NCBI GenBank assembly: GCA_039806955.1
Contig: JBDHQI010000015.1
Span: 34,418-98,417 of the forward strand
Source: JADLHS01 sp039806955
Lineage (GTDB): Bacteria; Verrucomicrobiota; Verrucomicrobiia; Limisphaerales; JADLHS01
Direction: 5' to 3'
Length of the DNA stretch: 64,000 bases
Numbering within the stretch: the stretch's first letter is position 1; each line of letters begins with the position of its first letter. Shown here piece after piece: positions 1-9,100 of the stretch. A program made the position numbers and the translations under genes. The notes under the pieces are model-generated. The model was given only the letters and a program-made list of their open reading frames with translations, did no database searches and had not been told where the DNA came from.

Positions 1-1
1 G

Positions 2-412
2 GCGGTCCCTGATACGATATCGCATGAGCGCGCCAACTTTTACAGTTTCTGGCGCAACAGCCAACCGCTCGACGCTTACGATACGAGTGTGACCAACGGT
101 TATCATCCGGCCTTTTCCAGCGGCACAACGCCATATACAAGCCCCGTCGAGCACTTTGCGCCGAACGATTATGGCTTGTACGATATGGCGGGTAATGTCT
201 GGGAATGGTGTGGCGACTGGTGGTCGGACGCGTATTACGCCGCGTCAGCGGAAGCGAATCCGCTCGGCCCGATTTCAGGCTCGTTTCGAGTGCTGCGCGG
301 CGGAAGCTGGGCGACGCAGGCTAATGGCTGTCGCGTGGCCCATCGCGGTAGCGGCACTCCCGATGCAGGCTTTAACACCGTTGGTTTCCGCACTGTGCTG
401 CCGGCACATTGA
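2..412 (+). CDS. Formylglycine-generating-enzyme/SUMF1-like protein, C-terminal part
   Basis: The reading frame is already open at the left edge, so the start and N-terminal half lie outside the window. The visible 136 residues carry the hallmarks of the C-terminal half of the FGE-sulfatase (SUMF1) fold: ISHERANFYS, then YGLYDMAGNVWEWCGDWW, then LRGGSW, and a final GFRTVLP. Family members either convert a sulfatase Cys/Ser to formylglycine or are non-catalytic proteins with the same fold; too little is present to choose. The gene ends about 220 bases before the sigma factor. An internal GTG at 89 is not a credible start because conserved sequence precedes it. Confidence 0.85.
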   Translation, partial: AVPDTISHERANFYSFWRNSQPLDAYDTSVTNGYHPAFSSGTTPYTSPVEHFAPNDYGLYDMAGNVWEWCGDWWSDAYYAASAEANPLGPISGSFRVLRGGSWATQANGCRVAHRGSGTPDAGFNTVGFRTVLPAH

Positions 413-632
413 GTGTGGTCAGAGCCTGCCAGGGGTTTGCTCTATCGTTTTTCTGTCCCTCACGTTCTTTCGGCGGAGCTTCGCGCGCGCCGGGATTATC
501 CTTTCATTTCGTCTCTTCACTCCCCACCCAATGCTCCCGGTTTCCGCCTTCAGCCCGCATTTGTTCGCGATTCGCGTTGTCGCGAAAATATGTTCAATAA
601 CCATCCATATTTGTTACAATCCGGTGGCGATA

Positions 633-1244
633 ATGGAAAGTGAAGCCCAACTTCTGGCGCGTTGCCGTCAGGGCGAAACCACCGCCTGGGATACGCTGTT
701 TGATCAGCACTATGCGGCGGCGGGGCGTTTTGTCTTTCAACTGGCATCAGATTTTACCCGTGAAGACGTCGAGGAAGTTTGCCAGGAAACTTTTCTGAGT
801 GTGATTCGCAATCTGCATGCGTTTCAGGGTCAAAGCCAGTTCCGCACCTGGTTGTTCCACATTGCCGCCAACAAAGCCCGCGATTTTCGCGAAAAGAAAA
901 ATGCCGCCAAGCGCGGCGGCGGCCAGCAGCCGCTTTCCTTGCAGACGGAACTTGAACCGACCGGGCGGGTGCTGGAACCATCGGATCCAACTCCCCCACC
1001 AGACCTCCGCCTGATCAAACTGGAACAAGCCGGACAGGTGCGCGAGGCGGTGGCCTTGCTCGACGCGCCCTGCCGCGAAATCATCGAGCTGCGGTACTTC
1101 GGCGATTTGAGCTACGACGAGTTAAGCCGTTTATTGGCGCTGCATCCCAAAACGGTCAGCTCGCGCCTCAGCAAATGTCTCGACAAGCTGGAGTTGATTG
1201 TTTGCCGCATCTTTTCACAGGAAAATTCACCAAATCCCGTCTAA
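633..1244 (+). CDS. ECF-type RNA polymerase sigma-70 family factor
   Basis: A 203-residue sigma factor. Region 2 shows the usual helices (FDQHYAAAGRFVF, then DVEEVCQETFLSVIRNLHAF, then FRTWLFHIAANKARDFREKK). A Pro-rich linker follows, then region 4 with an HTH (LDAPCREIIELRYFGDLSYDELSRLL ending in HPKTVSSRLSKCLDKL). The frame is open far upstream, but that part is low-complexity and overlaps the previous gene. ATG 633 gives the expected family length and start (MESEAQLLARCRQG). Its stop lies 14 bases before the next gene, which looks like its membrane-bound partner, so the two probably form a sigma/anti-sigma unit. The target regulon is unknown. Confidence 0.88.
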   Translation: MESEAQLLARCRQGETTAWDTLFDQHYAAAGRFVFQLASDFTREDVEEVCQETFLSVIRNLHAFQGQSQFRTWLFHIAANKARDFREKKNAAKRGGGQQPLSLQTELEPTGRVLEPSDPTPPPDLRLIKLEQAGQVREAVALLDAPCREIIELRYFGDLSYDELSRLLALHPKTVSSRLSKCLDKLELIVCRIFSQENSPNPV

Positions 1245-1258
1245 ACTGGAGTGAGTTA

Positions 1259-2629
1259 ATGAACGACGAACGTCTCATTGAAGAATTGCTTCGCCGCGCG
1301 GTTCGCGAACGCAACGACGCAGCGGGGGAAGCGCTCGAATTACATCCGCTCCACCGGCGCCAGTTGCAAGCGGAGGTGGCGCGACAGTTTCCTGCGACGT
1401 CCGATGCGCCCACGGCTGCGGCCAGCATTCCGTTCTGGAAACTTCCCCTCTGGCGCTTTGGTTACGCGCTGGCCGCGTTGCTGGTGATCGCCTTCATCGT
1501 CTTCCGACTGTTTTTCCAATCAGATAGAACCGAATTTCAACCGATCCACGAGCTGGCACAAAACTCACTCGACGAAGCTCCGCTGCGCGTGCTGAACGAG
1601 CCGCCCCCGCCCAATCCTCCCGCAGTGGCGCCGGTGGCGGTCGCGTTGAATGACACTGAAAAGACCGAAGCGAAACCTGCTCTGGCGACCGATACAAGTT
1701 CTGCTTCCCGCGAAAGCGCCGCAACGGCACAAACGGCCCCAGTGGCTGGCGGGGAATTCATTATCGCCGCCAAAAGTCAGGCGGAATTGAGCTTCGCAGG
1801 AGCGACCGCCGTTCCGCCGGCAGATTCCACGTTGCGCCCTGCGCCGCCCGCTTCGCCATCACCGGCCGCTCCGCGGCCGGCGCCGATTGCCTTGGGCAGA
1901 TCAGCTCAGGCCCAGCCCCGAAAGACTGATGCGGAAGCGTCACCCCGAATCCTGCTGGCGGCTGCGACGCCGACCGAAACGTCCAGTGCGACTGCGGGTT
2001 TGACGGCCGGCGCCGCACCGGCGCCAACCAGCGTGCCGACCGTGACGGAAGCGGCGCCGGTGGAAGTACACTCAGTACACTCGCAATCCTTCGTCCGCTT
2101 TGCCACGGCGCAACAGGAAAAAGCGCGCGATGAACGCCTGCCGCAGTTTCCCGTGCCGCCGCTGCTGCAAAGTTTCAAGGTGGAACAAAACGGGTTGAAC
2201 CTGCGCGTCATTGACGCGGACGGTTCGATTTACCGCGGGATGTTTGATGAAGCGAACACGATTTACGGTCAAGTTTCCACGCGCCGGACCCGCGATCTGG
2301 CGGTCGCCAATCGCAACCGGTTTCGTTCGCCCTCGCCCAAAGCCAGCGCGGAACTGACGCGGCGCGAGCCGGTGATTTATTTCTATCAAGTCAGCGGCAC
2401 CAACCTGACGCGCAAAGCCACGCTAACCTTTAGTTGGAATTTCGTTTCCACCAATGAAGTGACGCTGGCGGCCATGCCCGATTACCGGCCGGTGATCAAG
2501 GACGCGGATTTCAGCAAACAAATCTCGGACTTCCCCGAGTTGCTGCACCGCTCCTACCTCAAGGGCCGCGTGCAGTTTGATGACGGTCGTGTAACCGAAA
2601 TCAACGCCGCGCCGGTATTCACGCCGTGA
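1259..2629 (+). CDS. Probable membrane-anchored anti-sigma or sigma-partner protein
   Basis: 456 residues, beginning at an ATG with a GGAG ribosome site seven bases upstream and just after the sigma factor stop. An N-terminal cytoplasmic segment of about 60 residues is rich in charged residues and His/Gln (MNDERLIEELLRRAV). It is followed by one membrane helix (FGYALAALLVIAFIVFRLFF, about residues 75-95). A long Ala/Pro/Thr-rich periplasmic linker comes next. The C-terminal domain of about 150 residues resembles nothing I recognise; it contains FKVEQNGLNLRVIDADGSIY and a beta-rich stretch around TLTFSWNFVS. Topology and position suggest an anti-sigma factor, but no zinc-binding HxxxCxxC is visible, so this is inference from context. 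Confidence 0.6.
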   Translation: MNDERLIEELLRRAVRERNDAAGEALELHPLHRRQLQAEVARQFPATSDAPTAAASIPFWKLPLWRFGYALAALLVIAFIVFRLFFQSDRTEFQPIHELAQNSLDEAPLRVLNEPPPPNPPAVAPVAVALNDTEKTEAKPALATDTSSASRESAATAQTAPVAGGEFIIAAKSQAELSFAGATAVPPADSTLRPAPPASPSPAAPRPAPIALGRSAQAQPRKTDAEASPRILLAAATPTETSSATAGLTAGAAPAPTSVPTVTEAAPVEVHSVHSQSFVRFATAQQEKARDERLPQFPVPPLLQSFKVEQNGLNLRVIDADGSIYRGMFDEANTIYGQVSTRRTRDLAVANRNRFRSPSPKASAELTRREPVIYFYQVSGTNLTRKATLTFSWNFVSTNEVTLAAMPDYRPVIKDADFSKQISDFPELLHRSYLKGRVQFDDGRVTEINAAPVFTP

Positions 2630-2668
2630 GCGTGACTGCCAGGGTTGGCAGCTCCCAACGGTTTACAA

Positions 2669-3900
2669 TCAATAAACCAAAACCAGGGCTGCGGCGCGTT
2701 CCGCCTCCTGCACCACGACCTCAAATTTTTCTCTTGGGTGGCCGGTTCTTTGAGTTTGGCTGCCACTGCGGGTACGGACTCCAGAAAGCTCAGGAAATAA
2801 CTGCTTTTCACGGCGTAATTCACGTTCTCCGGCAACGCCCCGCTGGTTTCAAGCGCGGCACTGGCGCTTAATTTGGCGGACACCACGCCCACCGCATTGC
2901 CGCACATATCCACCAGTGCGCCCCCCGAATTACCCGGTTGGACCGGCACGCTGATTTGGAAGTAACGCACATCGTCGCCCGCACCGGAGAGCGAAGCGAT
3001 TTCTCCCTTGGCCAACTTGGGGGCAAACCCCTGAAGACCAATGTTGGGAAACCCCACCGTGGCCACGGTGCCGCCCAGTTTTACCCCGCGACTGGCGGCG
3101 ACCGTCAACGGCGTGAAGTGGCCTTCCGCCTTGAGCAACGCCAGATCGTTGGCTGCATCCACCTTCACCACCCGGGCGGGCACCGAGCCAGCCCGCGTAA
3201 CCAAGCGCACCCGATTGGCGTTGCCCACGACGTGATGGTTGGAAACCAAGTAACCATCCTCAGAAATGAAAAATCCGGTCCCGCTGCTCTCCGGCTGAGT
3301 GGCTACGACCCCATTAGCCGAGTTCGGTGGTTCGGCCTTAATTGCCTCACGCGGCTTGAAATTACGTGCCGCTCTTTGTGCTTGGGCGATCTGTTCCCGG
3401 GTTAAGCGACGTTCCATAATCGCCATAACTTCCTACGCATTTTCTTGGCCTTGCGCTCCAGCCAACAGAACCCACTTGTAACCTTCCATTTCATCTTTCA
3501 CCACTCCCATACCATTGTTATAACACCAGCCCAAATTGTTTTGCGCCTCGGCATCACCTTGTTCGGCGGCCTGGCGATACCACTTCACCGCTTCCGCTGG
3601 ATCCTTTGCGACGCCCATACATGCGCCCAAACAGAATTGCGCCTCGGCATCACCCTCTTCAGCAGCTTTCTTAAACTAGGTTACCGCCTCAGTATAATTA
3701 GTCGCTTTATAAAGCATCATGCCACGCTCATACGGAGACGGAGTATTCTGGCTTTCTTTAGCCGCCACCGGAGTATGGTCCGAAAGCAATTCCGCCTCTC
3801 TTGGTTTAACCAGTTGGTACGTAACGGCGACGGTGGCGCTGACCACCACCACTCCCAAAAATGCGCCAATGATAATGATTTTCGGTTTAATGATTTTCAT
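2669..3900 (-). pseudogene. Decayed Sel1-repeat/trypsin-like protease fusion gene
   Basis: Read from ATG 3900 in one frame, this is an N-terminal membrane anchor (IIIIGAFLGVVVVSATVAV), then Sel1 repeats (AVKWYRQAAEQGDAEAQNNLG), then a serine protease of the S1C/HtrA type with all three catalytic motifs (VSNHHVVG, AANDLALLK, QPGNSGGAL). Three lesions interrupt it. There is an in-frame TAG at 3676-3678, where a Trp codon (TGG) would fit VxWFKKAAEEG. A second in-frame TAG at 3433-3435 sits where Lys would fit ENAxxVM. A one-base loss lies in the T5 run at 2726-2730. Restoring one base gives KKFEVVVQEAERAAALVLVY and a natural stop at 2669. A protease fragment from 3426 could in principle still be translated. 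Confidence 0.75.
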
Positions 3901-4100
3901 GGTTGCACGGGATTCGTTCTCGGCAAAACCCTCGGTAGGAATTTATTTTCAGAAAATGTTTTGATCGGTAAATCCTCGTCATCACTTTTCACATCGCACG
4001 AGCCCGGTTGGGCTTTGAGCACAATTTCCCAATCACAACGATTGCCGAGTGTTTCCGCGAGGTTCTGGGAGAGTTTTGAAGTGCTCCAAGCTTCAGCCAA
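3897..4100 (-). CDS. Small hypothetical ORF overlapping the Sel1/trypsin start
   Basis: A 67-codon frame that begins with TTG and ends with TGA in a four-base ATGA overlap with the start of the decayed Sel1/trypsin gene, an arrangement typical of coupled genes. Product unrecognised; charged, with no signal or membrane segment (SDDEDLPIKTFSENKFLPR). A better start may be ATG 4117 in a neighbouring frame: adding one base near 4108 would give MTDFHDLAEAWS. It may therefore be the 3' end of another frameshifted gene of the same decayed unit. Low confidence that it is expressed. Confidence 0.25.
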   Translation of the reverse strand: MAEAWSTSKLSQNLAETLGNRCDWEIVLKAQPGSCDVKSDDEDLPIKTFSENKFLPRVLPRTNPVQP

Positions 4101-4117
4101 ATCGTGAAATCTGTCAT

Positions 4118-4776
4118 AAAAACTAAAACGGCACGTTCATTTTTGAGGCAGCCATAAGTTTTCGCATCGCCATGCGGTCGGTGCGCGTGTAAAAAGCAGG
4201 GAAAATGCTACAAGCCGTTGTTTTTCGCCCAAAGCGATTTCTGTCTCGGCAACCGCTACCTGACCGCGTTTGGGGATGCGCAAGGGTCATTCCCAACACT
4301 CAATTCAAGTCCGTGGTCTCCGCTTGTCTCGCCAGCAGCGTTCTGGGGCATTTTAAGTAATTCTTTAACCGCCGACATGACGCAGCGGGCCTCCCAACCT
4401 CAAGCCAAGCGTTGGGATCAAACTGACGACCACTCTTGGTTCGGGGCGAGCCCCGGCGCGCCCGCGTCTTGGACTGCGGCAGCCCGCTGCCGCCGTGGAA
4501 TCATCGACCTGCGACCGGGAAGCGGCAGAAGACTGCCACGTTCCAAAACCTCGCGGACGGCGGCGCCATTCCCCATCCGGACTCCACCTTCATTGGGTTA
4601 CGCTCGTTCGGCGCCACGGCTGCAACTTTAATCCGGAAGGATGCAGTTGGCCCATTCCACCCAAACTCCAATCGAATCGCTCCGGTTAATCAAACCGCTA
4701 TGATCTACGAGCGTTCTCGCTACGGTGTAACGATTTAACATTTTAACGCTTTCCCGGTCGCCGCTATGCTGGGCGC
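4118..4776. other. Gene-free stretch upstream of hemL
   Basis: About 660 bases with no convincing gene. The open frames here have no RBS, no conserved motif and atypical composition. The middle holds an imperfect hairpin element (listed separately at 4461-4560). The last 60 bases before hemL are AT-richer and could hold its promoter, but no clear -35/-10 pair was found. Confidence 0.6.
4461..4560. repeat. Imperfect nested inverted repeat of dispersed-repeat type
   Basis: Outer arms TTGGACTGCGGCAG (4470-4483) and CTGCCACGTTCCAA (4532-4545) pair with a few mismatches. Inner CTGCCGC and GCGGCAG segments can pair with each other. From memory, similar GCGGCAGxxGCTGCCGC elements are scattered between genes in verrucomicrobial genomes; only one copy is seen here. 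Function unknown. Confidence 0.45.
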
Positions 4777-6066
4777 ATGATTTCGCGGACCAAATCCGAG
4801 GCGCTGTTTGCGGCGGCGCTCAACTATATTCCGGGCGGGGTTAATTCACCCGTGCGCGCCTTTCGCGCGGTGGGCGGTCAACCGTTCTTCGTCTCCCAAG
4901 CCAGCGGCGCTCGGATCACCGACGTGGACGGCAACAACTACATTGATTACGTCGGCACGTGGGGGCCGGCCATTCTCGGGCACGCGCATCCGAAAATCAT
5001 CGCCGCCGTCAAAGCCGCCGCTGATTTCGGCACGAGCTTTGGGATTCCGAATCCGCACGAGGTCACCATGGCCGAGCGGATTGTCCGGCTTGTGCCCAGC
5101 GTGCAAAAAGTCCGCATGACCAATTCCGGCACGGAAGCGTGCATGAGCGCCATCCGGCTGGCGCGCGGTTTTACGAAGCGCGACCAGATCATCAAGTTCG
5201 CCGGCTGCTATCATGGCCACGCGGATTCCTTGCTGGTCAAAGCGGGTTCGGGCGCGCTCACGTTCGGCAACCCCGACAGCGCGGGCGTTCCGGCGGATTT
5301 TGCCAAACACACCCTCGTACTGCCGTATAACGAAACGGAACCGCTCCAGGCCGCGTTCGCCGCGCACCCCGACACCATCGCGTGCATCATCGTCGAACCG
5401 GTGGCGGGTAATGCGGGTTTGTTCATCCCGAAACCGGGCTGGCTGGAATTTCTGCGCGCCATTACGAAGGCGAACGACGCGTTGCTCATCTTTGACGAGG
5501 TGATGACTGGTTTCCGGCTCGCGCCCGGCGGCGCGCAGGAAAAATTCGGCATCACGCCGGACCTTTCAACGTTCGGCAAAATCATCGGCGGCGGTCTGCC
5601 CGTCGGCGCACTGGGTGGCCGGGCGGACATCATGGATTACCTCGCGCCGGTGGGGCCGGTGTATCAAGCGGGCACGCTCAGCGGCAATCCGCTGGCCATG
5701 GCGGCCGGGTTGGCGAACCTGGGCGAATTGGCGGCGGGAGATTATTACGCGCAACTGGAGACGCGCGGGGCGCAGTTGGAAGCGGGGCTGCGCGCGGCGG
5801 CCAAGGCGGCGGGCGTCGCGGCGACCTTCAATCGCTGCGGCTCGATGTTTTGTTGTTACTTCACCGATCAGCCGGTCTGGAATCTCGACGACGCGATGAA
5901 ATCCGATCGTGAGCGTTTCAAAAAATTCTTTCACGGCATGCTGGCGGCGGGTGTGTATCTGGCGCCGTCCCAGTTCGAAGCCGGTTTCATCTCCGCGGCG
6001 CACACCGAGGCGGACATCGAGCAAACCGTAAAGGCGGCGGCTCAGGTGTTGAAGGGGCTGGCGTAA
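4777..6066 (+). CDS. hemL: Glutamate-1-semialdehyde 2,1-aminomutase
   Basis: A 429-residue, full-length class III PLP aminotransferase that converts glutamate-1-semialdehyde to 5-aminolevulinate in the C5 route to tetrapyrroles, in the cytoplasm. Family signatures run from the N-terminus: PGGVNSPVRAF, DVDGNNYIDYVGTWGP, MTNSGTEACMSAIRLAR, FAGCYHGHAD, IVEPVAGN, FDEVMTGFR, and STFGKIIGGGLPVGA with the Schiff-base lysine at about residue 268. The C-terminal part (SGNPLAMAAGL, QFEAGFISAAHTEADI) is intact. No other haem genes adjoin it, so it appears to be transcribed alone or with the secreted protein that starts 50 bases later. Confidence 0.97.
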   Translation: MISRTKSEALFAAALNYIPGGVNSPVRAFRAVGGQPFFVSQASGARITDVDGNNYIDYVGTWGPAILGHAHPKIIAAVKAAADFGTSFGIPNPHEVTMAERIVRLVPSVQKVRMTNSGTEACMSAIRLARGFTKRDQIIKFAGCYHGHADSLLVKAGSGALTFGNPDSAGVPADFAKHTLVLPYNETEPLQAAFAAHPDTIACIIVEPVAGNAGLFIPKPGWLEFLRAITKANDALLIFDEVMTGFRLAPGGAQEKFGITPDLSTFGKIIGGGLPVGALGGRADIMDYLAPVGPVYQAGTLSGNPLAMAAGLANLGELAAGDYYAQLETRGAQLEAGLRAAAKAAGVAATFNRCGSMFCCYFTDQPVWNLDDAMKSDRERFKKFFHGMLAAGVYLAPSQFEAGFISAAHTEADIEQTVKAAAQVLKGLA

Positions 6067-6116
6067 TCAGTTTGAGCAATCAGAGTCATCAGAACGAACC
6101 CGCAAGAATCAACGTA

Positions 6117-9100
6117 ATGAAATCCATACTTTTCGCGATTACCGTCTTGTGGCTGATCGGAGCAGCCGGGGCCAATGAGGTCTATATCAACGAGGTGTTG
6201 CCCAATGCGCCCGGGGCGGATACCGGCAATGAATACTTCGAGTTGCGCGGCGCGCCCAATCTGTCTTTGACCGGTTATTATTTGATCAGCGTAGAGGGTC
6301 AGGGCACAGGCACGCCCGGCAAAGGCGACATCAATCAGTTTTTTAATTTGAGCGCCTTCTCGCTCGGGGCTAACGGCTATTTGTTTGCGCGTCAAGCCGG
6401 CAGTCAATACACGCCGACTGCGGCGGGGGCCGCCGTGATTGAAAACACCAGCGGCACCGGCTGGGGACAAGCGAACACCGGCGGCGTGGGCAGCACGGTG
6501 GGACATTATTCGGATGGAACTCAGGTGGATTTGGAAAACAGCGCGACCACCATTCTGTTGGTCAAAGTGGCGCCGGGCGGGGTGGCGCCCACCAACACTA
6601 TTGATCTGGACCCGAACAACGACGGCTTCCTGGATTTGCCCGCAGGTTGGACGGTGGTGGATTCGGTGGGAATCATGGATGGGGCCGGCGCGGCGGCGAC
6701 GGATGCCGTTTATGGGGTCATTAATTTTCGGGCGCCAGACACCAATGGGAACTACGTGGGCACCTGCGCTTACGGGAACATCATTAATGTGCCGGGGCAG
6801 CTTACCACCAGCGCGGGCACGTTTTACGTTGGACGCAAAGGCGAATCCACCGGCTCGTCCACCAACGATTGGGTGGGCGCAATCGCGGATGGTTCAGCGG
6901 GCAGTCCGCTGGACTTCATTTTCCATAGCGCCAGTGATCCGGCTTACAACGGCCTGAAGATCGCCGACATGGTTTATGGCGGGACCAATTGGGGACCGAC
7001 GGACGCGCCGGGCTCGCCCGAAATCCCGGTCTTGATCGGGCCGTCGAGCAACGCGGTGAACGTCGCCACCGCTGCGGCATTACAGGCCAGCGTGGGCGAT
7101 CCGGGCGGCAGCAATCTAACCGTCGTGTTTTATGGGGGTCCGGTTTCGACCGGTCCGGACTTCACGCTGGTGGCGCTGCCGGATACGCAATACTACAGCG
7201 CCTCGGCCCGGCGCGGGCTTCCCGCCATGTTCAACGCGCAAACGGATTGGATCATCGCCAACCGCCTCGCGTGGAACATCGCCTACGTGGCGCATTTAGG
7301 TGACATCGTGGATACGGGCGACACGCTGGCGCAATGGCGCAACGCCACCAACGCGCTTTACCGGCTGGAAGATCCGTTGCTTACGGGGCTGTCGGATGGC
7401 ATCCCGTACGGAGTAACCGTGGGCAACCATGATCAGGCGCCCAATGGGGATCCAAACGACAACAGCACCGCGTACTTCAACCAATTTTTGGGTGTGGATC
7501 ACTTTGCCGGCAAGTCGTACTACGGCGGCCATTACGGGACCAACAACGATAATCACTTCGATTTATTTTCCGCCGGCGGCATGGACTTCATCGTGATTTA
7601 CTTTGAATACGATACCCAAGCCAATGCGGCGGTGTTGGCCTGGGCCAAAGCGCTGCTGCAAACCTACTCGCAACGGCGCGCCATCGTTGTCAGTCATTAC
7701 ATCGGTCGCGCGGCCACGCCTTCCAGTTTTGGCGCGCAAGGCGCCGCCATTTACAACGAACTCAAGTCCCAGCCCAATCTCTTCCTCATGCTCTCGGGAC
7801 ACGTTAATGGCGAGGGAATGCGCGAGGATGTCTTTGCCGGGAACACGGTGCGCACCCTGGTTTCCGATTTCCAGTTTCGACCCGACGGCGGCGGCGGGTT
7901 TCTGCGGCTGCTGCGTTTCTCGCCCGCTTTCAACCAGGTTCGCGTTTTCAGCTATTCTCCCTGGCTGCGCGAGTACGAAACTGATGCCGACAGCCAGTTG
8001 GAGTTTGCCTACAACATGCAGGCGGCGGCGACCACTTTCACCCCCATCGCCACGAATTACGTGCCTGCGGGCAGTTTGGTGGATTGCAACTGGACGGGTT
8101 TGACGCCCGGCGCCGCCTACGATTGGTACGTCACGGCCAGCAACGGTCGGGAAACCGCGGTCAGCCCCGTTTGGCGTTTTGCCACGGCACCAGAGAATCC
8201 GCCGTGGACCAACCTCGCCCCGATCCTCAATGAATTTTCGCACCATACGATGCCGGCCAATACCACCGCCGAGATTCCCTTCACAATTGCTGATGCGGAA
8301 ACGGATCCTACCAATTTGGTGGTGACCGTCGCTTCGAGCAACGCCCCGCTGCTGCCCCCGGCGGGCATCAACGTGACGGGCGCGGGAGCCAACCGCGTGT
8401 TGCAATTGACCCCCGCACCCGATCAAGCCGGCGCCGCCTGGATTACGGTTGCCGTGAGCGACGGCGATTACACCCCCAGCAAATCGTTCATGCTTAAGGT
8501 GCAACAGCCGGAGATTCTGGCGCTCTGGAATTTCAACAGTAATCCACCGGATAACAACACTTCCACCGGCACCCTGATTCCCGCGATCGGTGCTGGCGTC
8601 GCGGCCAGCGTGGGCACGGCCACCGACTCGCTGAACAGCGACGTGGCGTCGCGCAGTTTTGATCCCAATCAGACCGATAATTCCAAGTGGCGATTGACTG
8701 CGTTCCCATCCCAAGGCGCGGGCAATCGGACCAGCGGCGCGGAATTCCGCGTCAGCACCGTCGGCAGCCGCAACCTCGGGATTTCCTGGGATCACTACAA
8801 CAGCGCCACCGCCAGCCGCTATTGGCGGGTGCAATACACCGTGGACGGCGTCAACTTCAACAACACCTCCTTCGTTTATACCAATCCTCATGAAACATTG
8901 TGGTTTCCCACCGGGCTTAGTCTGGCCGGTCTTCCCGGCGTGGACGATAACCCCAACTTTGGCTTCCGCATCGTCAGCGAATGGGAAAGCACGGCCACAG
9001 GCCAGGGCGCGAATCAGTATCGAGGCACTCAAACCAGCGGCAGTTACAGTTCCAGCGGCACCCTTTGGCTGGACATGGTGACGCTCTCGGCGGAGATCAT

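Noticed and set aside
2726..2730. Programmed -1 frameshift in the protease gene
   Set aside because: The A-rich slip site on the minus strand is short, no downstream stem or pseudoknot is evident, and two upstream stops already break the gene.
3433..3678. TAG read-through or amber reassignment in the Sel1/trypsin gene
   Set aside because: Other genes in the window use TAG as a normal stop (for example the cytochrome ending at 51400), and the same gene also has a frameshift, so decay is simpler.
4218..4738. Overlapping plus-strand ORFs before hemL
   Set aside because: No RBS, no conserved motif, and they run through the inverted-repeat element.
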